This document shows, one piece after another, positions 9,057 to 19,622 of a stretch of 64,000 nucleotides of DNA. The notes under the pieces were generated by a model, which ran no database searches, was not told the origin of the DNA, and saw only the letters and a program-made list of their open reading frames with translations. The position numbers were made by a program, and so were the translations under genes. The stretch is from Coix lacryma-jobi var. lacryma-jobi (lineage: Eukaryota > Streptophyta > Magnoliopsida > Poales > Poaceae): the NCBI GenBank assembly GCA_009763385.1, contig CM019825.1, positions 20,885,499-20,949,498 of the forward strand, in the 5' to 3' direction. Positions within the stretch are counted from its first letter, which is position 1, and each line of letters begins with the position of its first letter.

Positions 9057-9954
9057 CTGCTGCGTGAATCTGTGCTGGATATGCACTGCTTGTCCGTTCA
9101 TGAGTAGTCGCTGTTTTTGTTTGATTAGTTCATGAATAGTGCAAGTCGTTGGGAATTTCCCAAGTGGTCGTGTGTTATCATCAGCATGGTTGTTGTAAAT
9201 CCTTTCCATATTGGTGATTTATTATTATATATGTATCCTTGTATGATTATATTTGTAAACGTACGTTCTTTAAGACATCATGGTCTGGTAATTCGTTTGA
9301 GCCGCTTTCTTATGTTTTTGCTTCCCAATCATCTGGGAGACATGTTTGAGATGGTTACTACGTATTGATATTTATGTGAGATTTTGCATTATAAGAAGTT
9401 GATGGTGCTGGCAGTGGTTTATCAAGAGGTGGGTTGCAGATATTAATTTGGTAGTATCTCTGTTTTTCGATTCTGATGCTTGCTTGTGATCAATTAAAAG
9501 TCAGCTCTCGTGATCAAAATTTAGTACAACATTTAGCTGATATTGCTGCTATCTGGTCTGATACATCAGTTTTTGTGATAAATCAAGCAGAAATATTAGT
9601 GCTGGTTTATGGCGTTAGTTAATTTGTTCCCTTGATGGAAATGGATTCTTCCCCTGTGTTTGATGAAGTAGTTTTTTTTTCACCGGAACACTGCCAAACT
9701 GACAGCCTGTTTTGGCTGGAATTGCTATTTTGGCACAGCAGTGAGCAGACTTTATAAACAAATTGGTCATCAGGATTTTGGAGATTTCAACTTTTTTTCC
9801 GTGCATTTGAGATTCTGAATTTGAATTTGCCTACCCCGTTCTTTTCCTTTATCATTCAGTTTATCAACCGTACTTCGACTTATTCTCTCTCACAGAACAC
9901 TATTAAAACAGGCAAAAACAGCCGTAAAAACGACCAACCTAATAGAAGTAAGCG
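9057..9954. other. 3' flank of copy A, duplicated elsewhere
   Basis: No gene seen. Up to about 9430 the sequence is recognisably the inverse of 39340-39705 and 41740-42290 (for example GTTTGATTAGTTCATGAA and GAGATGGTTACTAC), so the duplicated block includes this 3' flank. 9430-9954 is AT-rich with no supported feature. Confidence 0.6.
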
Positions 9955-11100
9955 TCGACTGCTAAGCGTTGTGCCAGTCTACATAACCCACTCAACTATT
10001 AAACGTCGACTACTTCAGCGTCAAACTATAAAACCAGATGTTTTACCCCCTCTGAACTTTCTAAAACCAGTCAAATAACCCTCACAAGCGGTTTTAGACG
10101 GTAGTTTTTGCTACAGTAACACGGTTTTATCTTTTTTTATTTTTAATAAAATTGGCTGAATCTTTAAAAAATCATAGTAAATCATAGAAAAATCATAAAA
10201 TATAAAATCCAATTTTATTGAACTCCACACAAGTAGATCTATACAGTGAACATATAATATAGTATACTTTAGAACAAATTTTTTGTTGTAGATTTAGATC
10301 TATAGTTTTCTGTAATTAATTAGAATAATTCATAGATGCAGTTTCTTTCATCCAATTGTGATGAAATTTTTATTATGGCCTAACTGTTGTATGCTTGAAC
10401 TGTAATAAAAATTTCATACTCATTGGATCGTGTATAATTTAGGTATAGATTTATTTAGCTTTATACTAAGTTATATCTAAATAAATCTATAGCTATGTTA
10501 TACATGATCCAATTAGTATGAAGTTTTTACTGTAGTACAAGGATACAATAATTAGCTCACCACAAAAATTTCAGCACAATTGGATGAAACAAACTGCATA
10601 TATGAATTATTCTATTTAATTATAGAAAAACATAGATCTAAATCTACTGCGAAAAAATTGTGCAAAAAAATTGTTCTAAAGTATACTATATTATATATTC
10701 ACTGCGTAGATCTACTTATGTGGAGTCCAACAAAATTGGATTTTCTATTTTATTATTTGTCTATGATTTTTTAAAAGATTCAGTTAAAATAAATAAAAAA
10801 TAAAACTAAAACAAAACCACGTCACTGTAGCAAAACCACCGTTTGATGCCTTATTTGGCTGTATAAATACACCTCAATCCACATGGTTTGTGAGAGATTG
10901 AGGTGTAATTTAGTCAGGTTACACTTCAATCCACTCCAACCCACATGGATTGAAGTGCATGTGTGTGTAACCAAACAAGGTCTGATGGGGTTATTTGACC
11001 GGTTTTGGAAAGTTTAGGGGATAAAACATCTAGTTTTATAGTTTGTGAGTGAAGTAGTCGACGCTCAATAGTTGAGGGGTTATGCAAACTTTTTTCGTGC
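9955..11100. mobile_element. Foldback (long inverted-repeat) element
   Basis: The left arm (about 9975-10470) and right arm (about 10475-11090) are reverse complements over some 500 bases each, meeting near 10470 with almost no spacer. Matching pairs include CTCAACTATTAAACGTCGAC (left) with GTCGACGCTCAATAGTTGAG (right), and CAGTGAACATATAATATAGT with its complement near 10690. The arms look about 85-90 percent similar by eye. The right arm is interrupted by a MITE at 10849-10980. No open frame of note lies inside. It resembles a non-autonomous Mutator-like or foldback transposon; the superfamily is not proven. Confidence 0.75.
10849..10980. mobile_element. MITE nested in the foldback element
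   Basis: Terminal inverted repeats CCTTATTTGGCTGTATAAAT and ...GTGTGTGTAACCAAACAAGG, with internal inverted CAATCCACATGG motifs. It is absent from the matching place in the left arm. Flanks GTTTGATG / GTCTGATG suggest an imperfect 8-bp target duplication, as in hAT elements. A related element is at 22217-22414. Confidence 0.7.
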
Positions 11101-11403
11101 CAAAAGAAAGCGAGGAAGCCCAAGTCTGAATGTACTTATGTAATCTTGAATTAGAATGTTCTGCAACACCTCACTTGAGAATCGGTATTGCCGAAATACA
11201 AACTCAAGAATTTTTTGTGTACACAGAGACAGTGTTGAAGCTTAGAGCAACAACAGAATGCCACAATGGAACGACAACCCTTGCCATTGCTAACAGAAAT
11301 GGTCCGAGGAGCCCAGAAAATAGACAGAATCAGAAGTTAACAACAACCATTTCTGAATGGACCACTGAAGCGCACAGCTGCACATGTTGCTAGTCTCCAT
11401 TCA

Positions 11404-12885
11404 TCAATCTCGAGTACTCATCAGTAATGGCGCGGGTGTGCTGAGCTCCTCTATGAATCTGACGAGCCGCTCAAGTTCCACCGCCGACGAGCCCCCGCCG
11501 GCGACATCCCGCCTCACCTGCTGCGCCAACGCCTGCGCGGAGCCCTTGATCACATCGGACTCCATGGCCTCCTTGAGCGTCCTCTGCACGACGGCCCTAT
11601 CGCACACATCCTTCATGTCCAGCCCGTTCCTCCACACGGCGCCCACCAACCGGCTGTTGGTCTGCTGGTCCGCGAAGCTCGGCCAGCACACCATGGGCAC
11701 GCCCTCGACGACGCCCTCCAGCGTCGAGTTCCACCCGGCGTGCGTCAGGAAGCACCCCACGGCGCGGTGCCGCAGCACGTCTCGCTGCGGCGCCCACGCC
11801 ACGATGCGCGCCCTGCTGTGGTTTCCTGCCTCCAAATGCTCTTGGACGGCGCCGTCGTGCTGCTGCTGCTGCTGCTGGACCATGTCTGGCCGGAGCACCC
11901 AGAGGAACGGGTAGCCGGTGGCGACGAGCCCGCCCAGGAGTTCCCTGAACTGCCCGTGCGAGATGACCGTGAGGCTCCCGAAGCTCACGTACACGACGGA
12001 CCGGTCCGCTTGGCTGTCGAGCCACGCCAAGCAGCCGTCGTCCTCGCGCCACAAGCTCGACGACGAGGCCGCCGGCGTTGCCATTGCGTGCAGAGGGCCG
12101 ATGGCGAATAAGTCGCGCATGTGCGGCCGGATGTGCGCGAGCGCCGCCTGCTCCAAGGAGGCGGCCGTGTTGAGTATGAGCGCCCGTGCCTTGCCGCTGC
12201 GAGCCGAGAGCTTGGCGAGCATGTGCACCTTGGGGTCGACGTCGTCGTCGGTCTCGTTGGGACGGCGGCAAGAGCTTGGGAGATCTCGTCGCCGCAGGAA
12301 GCTCCCCATCCCCGGAACGCCTCGCACAGGCTCGTCGAGGTCCCCGACGCCGCCTGCTGGGAAGGGGAGCTCCCCCAGCTCAAATAGCTTGGGGACGGAC
12401 AGGAAGGCCAAGAAGCTGGAGGCGCTGGCCGTGCGGAACGCCATCGCCGGGACGCCGAGCTCCTCGGCGATATCGAAGGCCCAAGACAGCAAGCCATCGG
12501 CGACAACGCACGTCACCGGCGAGAAGCCGCTGCCGGGGTCGTCGTCGGCGGCGCGGACATCAGCAACAGCAACACTGCCTGAAGTCAACGGCGACGACGG
12601 GGCGAGCAGAGCGCGGTACTGGCCTGTGGCCCCGGCTTCCAGAGACTTGAAGAGCTCCAGGAGGTTGACCACCGAGCGCGTGTGGTCGCTGGGGAGCCCA
12701 TCTGGGACGGACGCAAAGCGGAGGAGCGGCGACCCGGCCGCGGAGGTGGCACGGCGGAGGTTGTGCTCGGTGTGGACGAAGGTGACGTGGACGCCGGCGC
12801 CGACGAGGGCGCTGGCGAAGTGGACCATGCAGTTGATGTGGCCCTGCAGCGGGAACGGGAAGACGAGCACGTGCGCCGTCGCCAT
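11404..12885 (-). CDS. UDP-glycosyltransferase UGT1 (family 1)
   Basis: Transfers a sugar, probably glucose from UDP-glucose, to a small acceptor in the cytosol. The frame is 493 residues and intronless. The start is the ATG at 12885 (MATAHVLVFPFPLQGHINCM) because upstream codons lack family similarity and paralogues start with the same motif. Catalytic His16 is in QGHIN, the likely partner Asp130 in CVVADGLLSW, and the PSPG donor box is W364-Q407 (WAPQRDVLRHRAVGCF, LTHAGWNSTLEG, WPSFADQ); the terminal Gln is usual for glucose donors. The box has THAGWN where most plant UGTs have THCGWN. Residues 337-342 are a polyglutamine run absent from UGT2. The family resembles grass proteins annotated as UGT709 / 7-deoxyloganetic acid glucosyltransferase-like, but the acceptor is unknown. 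Its 3' end is copied at 38250-38383. Confidence 0.9.
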   Translation of the reverse strand: MATAHVLVFPFPLQGHINCMVHFASALVGAGVHVTFVHTEHNLRRATSAAGSPLLRFASVPDGLPSDHTRSVVNLLELFKSLEAGATGQYRALLAPSSPLTSGSVAVADVRAADDDPGSGFSPVTCVVADGLLSWAFDIAEELGVPAMAFRTASASSFLAFLSVPKLFELGELPFPAGGVGDLDEPVRGVPGMGSFLRRRDLPSSCRRPNETDDDVDPKVHMLAKLSARSGKARALILNTAASLEQAALAHIRPHMRDLFAIGPLHAMATPAASSSSLWREDDGCLAWLDSQADRSVVYVSFGSLTVISHGQFRELLGGLVATGYPFLWVLRPDMVQQQQQQHDGAVQEHLEAGNHSRARIVAWAPQRDVLRHRAVGCFLTHAGWNSTLEGVVEGVPMVCWPSFADQQTNSRLVGAVWRNGLDMKDVCDRAVVQRTLKEAMESDVIKGSAQALAQQVRRDVAGGGSSAVELERLVRFIEELSTPAPLLMSTRD

Positions 12886-14445
12886 GGCCGCCGAGCGGCA
12901 GCTGCGGTCAACAGTGACTGCTGACTGGGAGTGGGTGGTCTGCGAGACTGCGACTCTATTCTGCCTGTCTGCTAGCAACTTTTGCATTCACAATCATCAC
13001 AGGAGGGGAATTGTATCGACGTCCTTGTTGTCTGGCGTCAGCTTTAGTTTGGGTCCCATATTTGGTTTTTCAGATATTAATTAAGAGAGTAAATTATAAA
13101 TAGACTCATGATAGAGTCTGCATTGTGAGTACAAAACTAGATTCATCTAATAATCTAATTAACGGGATGAATCTATTAAATATAATTAGTCTATGATAGT
13201 TTGGACTAATTAGATTTAATAAATTCGTCTTATAAATTAGTCTCAATTTGTGTAATTAATTTTATAATTAATCTATATTCAGCCCTCCTAATTGATATCA
13301 AAGATTCAATAGGGTAGGGCTAAACTTTAACTTGTAGAAACAAACATCTCTTTAATAGACGTCAGCAGTTCCGTAATTTCTGAATAGAACACGGAGAGAG
13401 ATGATGATCTTTTTGAATAGCCGGTTGGTAGTCATAGATTGACACCATTTAAAAATCAACCCGTCACAATTTGAGACTAAAGTTTGGCACTCGATCTCTT
13501 ACCATACCTTTAGTAAGTCTAAGAAAAATTTTGTTAAACTTTTTAGGTATTGATACGTGTGATCCGACTTTTAAAAAGACCTTTTTAAAAGGAATCTTAC
13601 CACTATTTCTAAAATTTGTTAAACCTTATTACCACTTGCCACAACCCATAAGAGGTGTGAATTATGATCAGAAACCAAACACCTAAGTAGGCACACCGCG
13701 GTTTACATATGTGTATGCACACTCTCATGTCTATGACACATTGTTATCTTCAGTTGGTTAGGTTTAAAGGTGACCTGCAGTCATCCTGATGTATTTGGCT
13801 CGATGGCAACAACAAATATGTTTGTTAGCAGCTGGGGTTCTCTCCGTGGAAATGATATTGTTTGGCGATGGCAACGACAAATATGTTTGTTAGCAGCTGG
13901 GTCTGGGTAGCGCGGCCTAGAGGGGATGGTTCGGTTCGTGTAGTGCTCTGTTTCTTCTTGTCTTTGTGTATCTCTTCGTGTAGCCCAAGACGCGCGCACA
14001 CAACCAACTACGCCCATTTGGGCCTGAGTAGTACCAGTTGGGCTGAGCCCGTCGAGCAGTCCAGCGAGGCCCATAGGCAGCCGCGACATCATCTTCCCGC
14101 GCCAACGGTCCAGCAGGATCATTAGACTTCAATACCCATACATTGGCCGTAGGCCGTAGCAGCTAGCGCTAACAGTTTTTTCGAGGATCATGAACAAATT
14201 GACTTTGTTTGTTTTGTAGTATAAGGGAACAGTTTACAGAACGGGGCTAATTGATCCATGCTCCATTCGGTTGCTACAAATGGTGGAAAAAATAACATGC
14301 CCAGGATTTTGTTTGGAGTATGAAAGGCTTCATCAATCTGCACCAGCTCTTCTACTGATCAACTCCTGCTTATTTCTTCCCATTTCCAATTGCATGTAAT
14401 CTATAATACGGCCACGAGAGTACTCTTTAACATCAGTAATAACTC
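12886..14445. other. Intergenic region between UGT1 and PnsB3
   Basis: No gene supported. 13090-13330 looks like a degraded MITE of the GGGTGTTTAGTT class (inverted AATTAGTCTATGATAG and TAAATTAGTCTCAATTTG blocks). 13798-13900 contains a direct repeat of GGCAACRACAAATATGTTTG, 65 bp apart. The stretch 14100-14445 is the probable 3' UTR and downstream region of PnsB3. Confidence 0.5.
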
Positions 14446-15777
14446 CTACTTGTCCCACTCGTGTATCTTCCACTCTGGCAACTGTTGAATGATCATCTGC
14501 GCAAATAGCAAATCTCAGAGCGATGCTCTCAATGTTTAATCCTTGTGGGGGGAAAAACACGAAGCAGCAGTGCAGCACTGGGCACTGGCTGAAACGTTAT
14601 CTAGTGGCAGTATATAGTATTCAGGAATAAGTGATTTTTCAGAGCAACTTTCAGAACGGACAGTTTAATTTCCTTTCACATTTGGGGGAATACAGAACGC
14701 GAGAAACGTTTATGCATACCTGTCCAGTTGAATCTGCATTGCCCACCGTTGCCTGGCACGCCAATCTCCACGTCTTGGGTTTCTGAAAATTGCCCCGCGA
14801 AAAGGTTAGCACAAATAACCCAAGGCTTGTATTTTACCAGTTTATTCTTTTTTTGATCTGATGAAAAAAAAAATAGCAGCTTCTGATGAACAGAGGCAGT
14901 CGTCGGTGCAAACTACAAACCTTTTTGAGCAACTCCTTCTCCACTTCAGTTTTTGGGGATAGCATTTCCTTGCCTTCAACCACCTGTAAGATCAGCCAAG
15001 CGGCAAAGTGTCAAGCAGCGCGGGCTCTGAAATGGGCAAATGGCATTGTGTGTCTGGTGGCCTTGGATTTACCTCGACGATGCAGGTGCCGCACACGCCG
15101 CCCCCGGAGCAGTTGAGAAGAAACTTATCCTGCGGCAAGCAGCAGCGGAAACGAATCAAATCCAGATCGGCAGCTGTGCAGTGGAAGTGCGGCACTGTGA
15201 CAGTGAGCAAGAGCGAGAGCGAGATCGCCGGCGGCCACGTGCAGTGAGCGACTCACGTAGGGCCCGTAGAGGTCGATGTAGCCGTCGAGCATGATGTCCC
15301 TGAGCTTCTGCCCGCCGCACGCCGTCCGGTAATGCACGTCCGGCGTCCCGTCCGGCAGCAGCCGCGGCTGCATGCAAAATCATCACGATTCACGAGCGCG
15401 CCGACCACCACCGATTCAGCCAGCGTCAGCCGAGCCGATCACGAGGAGCGCGCGCGCGCACAGCTCGCTCGGCGCATCAAAACGAAACAAAAAGAAAGAA
15501 GAAGAAGACCAGAGGAGGCAAGGCGCGAGCGAGAGGAACCACTCACGCCGACGAACGCGAAGTCGATGGACGGCTCCGCCACCTCCTCCGGCTCCGGCGC
15601 GCCGGCGGAGGGCGCGCCCACCTCGAGGGCGCGGGCGACGCGGAGGCGCCTCCTCCTCTGCTGCTGCTGCGGCGGCGGCGGGCGCAGCGCGCAGCTCTGC
15701 TTCTTGGCGCCGCCGTAGCTGCAGTGGGACGGAGCGAGAGGCGGCGACGCCACGCCGAGGACACCGGTTGCTCCCAT
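14446..15777 (-). CDS. PNSB3: Photosynthetic NDH subunit of subcomplex B 3 (PnsB3/NDF4), plastid
   Basis: A 2Fe-2S ferredoxin-like subunit of the chloroplast NAD(P)H dehydrogenase-like complex, which runs cyclic electron flow around photosystem I. Six exons on the minus strand with GT/AG borders, all introns phase 0: 15777-15547, 15367-15257, 15129-15073, 14983-14921, 14782-14720 and 14496-14446. The product is 191 residues. Exon 1 gives an Arg/Ala/Pro-rich chloroplast transit peptide. Key motifs are GGQKLRDIMLDGYIDLYGPY, the iron-sulfur loop CSGGGVCGTC (C-x5-C-x2-C), the fourth Cys in WRLACQATVGN and the C-terminus QQLPEWKIHEWDK. These agree with my memory of Arabidopsis NDF4. The frame is intact across all joins, so the gene looks functional. 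It is unrelated to the flanking UGTs. Confidence 0.92.
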
Positions 15778-17976
15778 CCCTGCCGGCGATGTGCGAGCGC
15801 AGTGCGGTGGTCTTGGGCTCTGTGACGAGTAGGGAGGGAGACGACACCCCCGCGCGCGCTGCCTTGTGTGTGTACCCTGTGTCTCTGCGATGATTCTTTT
15901 TTGGCTCGAAATTGTCGTCTTATCCGGGAGACGAACTGGCGCTTGTGGACGGCGAGGACCTGCTAGAGTGGCAGAGTGTGCTAGTGCGCTAGTGGTGCCT
16001 CCGCTCCGCTCGAGCAGACCGACGCAGCCATGACCCCAGCTGCACTTTTTTCTGCCAGATAGGTTGGTGATATTTTGTAACGAGTGGATGAGCTAGATTT
16101 ATCTTTTTTTTTTTGGTTTGTTTGTTTGTTTGGTCTGGTCTGTTGGGTCTGGCCAGTGGCGACTTCTGTTCGCACTGAAACAATTTATGGCTCTTTTCGC
16201 TTGAGCAAGCCGACATTAATCCGTATGAGTCAACCGTAAAATAGTATTTTTTTTCTCTCATAGCAAATCAGCCGATTCGTGACACATAAGTTCTGCCGAA
16301 CAGAGCCTATAAAACGTTTTCAACTATATTTGTTTTCCAGGAAACAATTTATATAGAATGCACACGTGCGCGCATATACCAAAATAGTTTAGATAGATAG
16401 ATAAGTAGGAGTAAATCATATTTCCTTACGGTACTTTTTTCCTACAAAGTTCTACTAGACTCGTCTCAAGTTCATGTATAAAGGCAATAAAGTCCTTCCT
16501 CGGTTACGAATTATAGGTTATTTTAAAAATCCTAGAGAGTCTGAGCTTTTTAAATTTAACTGAAATTATAGAAAAAACATAAAAATTTATGATATAAAAA
16601 ACATATAACTAATAGATAATTTAATGATACTTAATTGATATCATAAATATTATTATCTTATTATATAAATTTGATTAAACTTAAAAAACTTTGACTCTCT
16701 AAGATTTGGTATACTTCATTTATCAACCAATCTCTAGTTCTCCATTAGTCGCACAAATTTGGATGTATTACCATTGGTACTTATCATTTATCAACAAATC
16801 TCCATTAATCTTGCTAGTGATAGCATCGAATTAGGAAATAAAGTAAGGGGCATATATATCTTTTGTGTGCTCTCTTAAGCTATCTTAAAGTCTTCATTCA
16901 TAATACACTATATTTTTGGATACGGAGGGCTTTCATCAACATCTATATGTGTCTCCGTCTCACGGTAAACTGTTTGGAGTCAATATTGAGATTACAGGGC
17001 ACAAAAAAAGTACTTTACAGATTATGTCTATGTCTTTTAACACCCAATTACCTTTAGGCCCCTTTTAAATCCTTAGAATTGAATTCATTTCAATAAACAT
17101 AATTTAGACATATTAATTAAGCAAATATAGTTGTATCTTAATTATATTTATATTTTATTAGTGGCTATACGAGAGAGATAATTATGTTTTGTATTTATAT
17201 CATAAGGGAGAGAATTGAAGAGTGTGTTATAAGTTGCAAAATAGAAACATAGCATGGTAATCTATAGAATCAAATTGGTTTTTTTATCTAAGTCATTATA
17301 ATTCTGCAAAGTTGGAGTGCCATTACATTTTCGGTATTCTCAAACATGTCATTACAATTCTGGGTCTCTCTGGTGTTTGCCATTTTCTACGTATGTGAAC
17401 AACTCGGGCCCACAATCAGGTCGAGGAAGGAATACATGACTTTCGTATGGACACTGATGGCCCTGCCTGCCCGTGTTAGAAGTTGTGATCCTCTCCGTGT
17501 TCTTCTCCCATCCGATCGGGGTGACGAACTAAGGTTCACCTTCCCGCTCGGCTGCTCGCACCTAGATAATCAGCTCCTCTTCACTCTACAAATCAAAACA
17601 ATTCCGACGAAAATCTCCATTAAAACTGAGCATATAGCACCCTAGGGCAAAAAATCATCAAATCTCTCGTCGGATTGCTCACATTCGTGTGCTGTCGTCC
17701 GTCTTTCTGCCTATGATTGGAGTGGATTCGCTGGTGCTTTGAATCGTCAGAAAACCTAGAGAGAGAGGAGAGAGATAGGATGAGGAGAAATGAACAAGCA
17801 CGATAGTGTGGAAGACTCAACTTTCGTGTATAATGGGGTCCTACAACATTTACAAGTGTTGGTGGTATCTTTAGGATTCAAGACAAATGGTGGATCTAGG
17901 TGTGCATGTGCTGCAACAACAAAAGAACGGCTCGTAAACACAAAGTATTTACCTTTTTAATATATGTAATTAGTTA
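15778..17976. other. Intergenic region upstream of PnsB3
   Basis: The first few hundred bases should hold the PnsB3 5' UTR and promoter; no clear TATA box was found. 16490-16725 is a degraded Stowaway-like MITE (inner motifs shared with 17979-18234, such as TGATATCATAAATATTATTA). 17060-17330 is AT-rich and may be another MITE. The rest shows no supported gene. Confidence 0.45.
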
Positions 17977-17978
17977 CT

Positions 17979-18234
17979 TCCTCCACCCTAAATTATAAGT
18001 CATTCCAAGAATCTTGGAGAGCCAAAAATTTTCAACGTTGACCAGAATTATAGAGAGAAATACAAAAAATTATAACATCAAATATGTATATTATAAAAAT
18101 ATAACTAATAAAGAATCTAATTGTACTTAGTTGGTATCATAAACATTATTATTTATTATATAATATTGGTCAAAGTTGAAAATTTTTGAGTCTCTGAGAT
18201 TTTTGGAATGTCTTGTAATTTGGGATGAAGAGAG
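17979..18234. mobile_element. Stowaway-like MITE
   Basis: Terminal inverted repeats CTTCCTCCACCCTAAATTAT and the complementary ...GTAATTTGGGATGAAGAGAG, flanked by TA at 17977-17978 and 18235-18236, as expected for Tc1/mariner MITEs. Same family as 41804-42062. Confidence 0.85.
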
Positions 18235-18551
18235 TATATTGTTTTTTTTAAAAAGCAAAAACGACAGAGGAGTAATCCAGATGCACGGTTTTCGTTAGAA
18301 CAGGGTTCACGATCGCTGCATGGATGTACATGTCGAGACGAATCTTTGGAGTCTACGTAGTCCATATTTGGACAAAGTTTGTCAAATAATAACGAAAACG
18401 CTACGAGAAAAATTTCCATCTAAACAAGGCCTCAGCGCAAGCAGTCAGCCGTGACGACATAGGCACATAGGCAATGATTCAAACCAAAAACTTTACTGTC
18501 ATATCGCATCAGATCTTTAGACATGTATATAAAATACTAAGAAATTTGCTA

Positions 18552-18808
18552 CTCCCTCCGTCCATAAAAACATGCAATTATGGGATCCGTGCCGGTCAAA
18601 TTAATTCAAGTTTGACCAAAATTATAATAAAAAGTATTAGTATTTATATCATTAAATAAAATTATTATGAAAATATATTCTATTACTAATCTAATGGTAT
18701 ATTTTTTGTATCAAGAATGTTAGTACTTTTTTATACAACTTTGGTCAAAGTTCGAATTGTTTGACTCCTCGATAAGTGAGAATTGCATGTTTTGTTCGAC
18801 GGAGGGAA
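18552..18808. mobile_element. Stowaway-like MITE
   Basis: Starts CTCCCTCCGTCCATAAAAAC and ends in the inverse TTCGACGGAGGGAA, with TA at 18550-18551 and 18809-18810. Internal TTTGACCAAAATTATAA and the inverse TTTGGTCAAAG are typical of the family. Confidence 0.85.
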
Positions 18809-18810
18809 TA

Positions 18811-18972
18811 TATTTCAGGCGTCTGAAATATAACATCTTTTCAGGCGACGGCTACAACCTTTAGATCTTCATCCAATGGTTCAAATCTATTAACACAAAT
18901 TATAAGAAATAAATGATAATTTTTTTTATGGAAAAACAAAGACAAAATTGTTCAGAAGCCTGAAATATAGGA
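18811..18972. mobile_element. Short MITE with TTTCAGGCG termini
   Basis: About 160 bp with ends TATTTCAGGCGTCTGAAATA and AGAAGCCTGAAATATAG. A second copy lies in opposite orientation at 36711-36864. It directly follows the Stowaway MITE, so one inserted beside the other. Confidence 0.65.
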
Positions 18973-19563
18973 AATGTGAAATACTAAATATAAACTAAAA
19001 AAATATCTAATCACATAATTTACGTATAATTTATGAGACGGATCTTTTAAGCCTCAATAATCTGATACTAAAGTGCTACAGTAACATAAGTGTTAATGAC
19101 AAATTAATTAGATTTTAGATTTTAAAAAATTCTTACAGTTTAGAGACAGGTTCTGTAATATTAGTATGTAAATACCTTATACAACATTCTATATAATATT
19201 TGATGCCAAAAAAATTTATACGTGCAACTAAATTAAATAACTTCCGTCACTTTGTCATGCATTCGACGCCACCTCCACCGTGGCACCAACCATTTTCCGG
19301 TCACGGTCAGCGTTTCCCTGGAGCAGAGCAGCCGAGGCATCTCGGATTCGCTTCCGATCCTAGACCGACAACCGTGCCCGCCGCCGGCAACGGGCTGGGC
19401 CGTCTGCATCACCAACCGGACTGGCCGAGACTGCCGCCGCCCTCGTCTGCGTCCGTCATGGCTGGTTCCATCCCATTTCACCACTGACCATGCCAATGGC
19501 GTGTCTGCCTTTTCTGCTCCACTCCACAACACTCCACCTCTTCCCACGCCTGCATCCCTTTCT
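18973..19563. other. Upstream region of UGT2
   Basis: No gene. 19000-19170 carries a degraded MITE piece (CTACAGTAACATAAGTGTTAATGACAAATT). 19250-19560 becomes GC-rich and leads to the UGT2 promoter; open frames reaching upstream of 19623 are not supported by family similarity. Confidence 0.45.
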
Positions 19564-19573
19564 CTTAAATACA
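19564..19573 (+). promoter_or_regulatory. TATA-like box of UGT2
   Basis: CTTAAATACA lies about 50 bases before the UGT2 start codon, in a spacing that would give a short 5' UTR. This is a sequence-based guess. Confidence 0.5.
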
Positions 19574-19622
19574 CGCCATCGCCTCCCTCTAGAGTAGAGC
19601 AGTGGAGCGAAATCACTCGGCG

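Noticed and set aside
11918..13084. 388-codon open frame on the plus strand
   Set aside because: Antisense to UGT1 and without any family motif.
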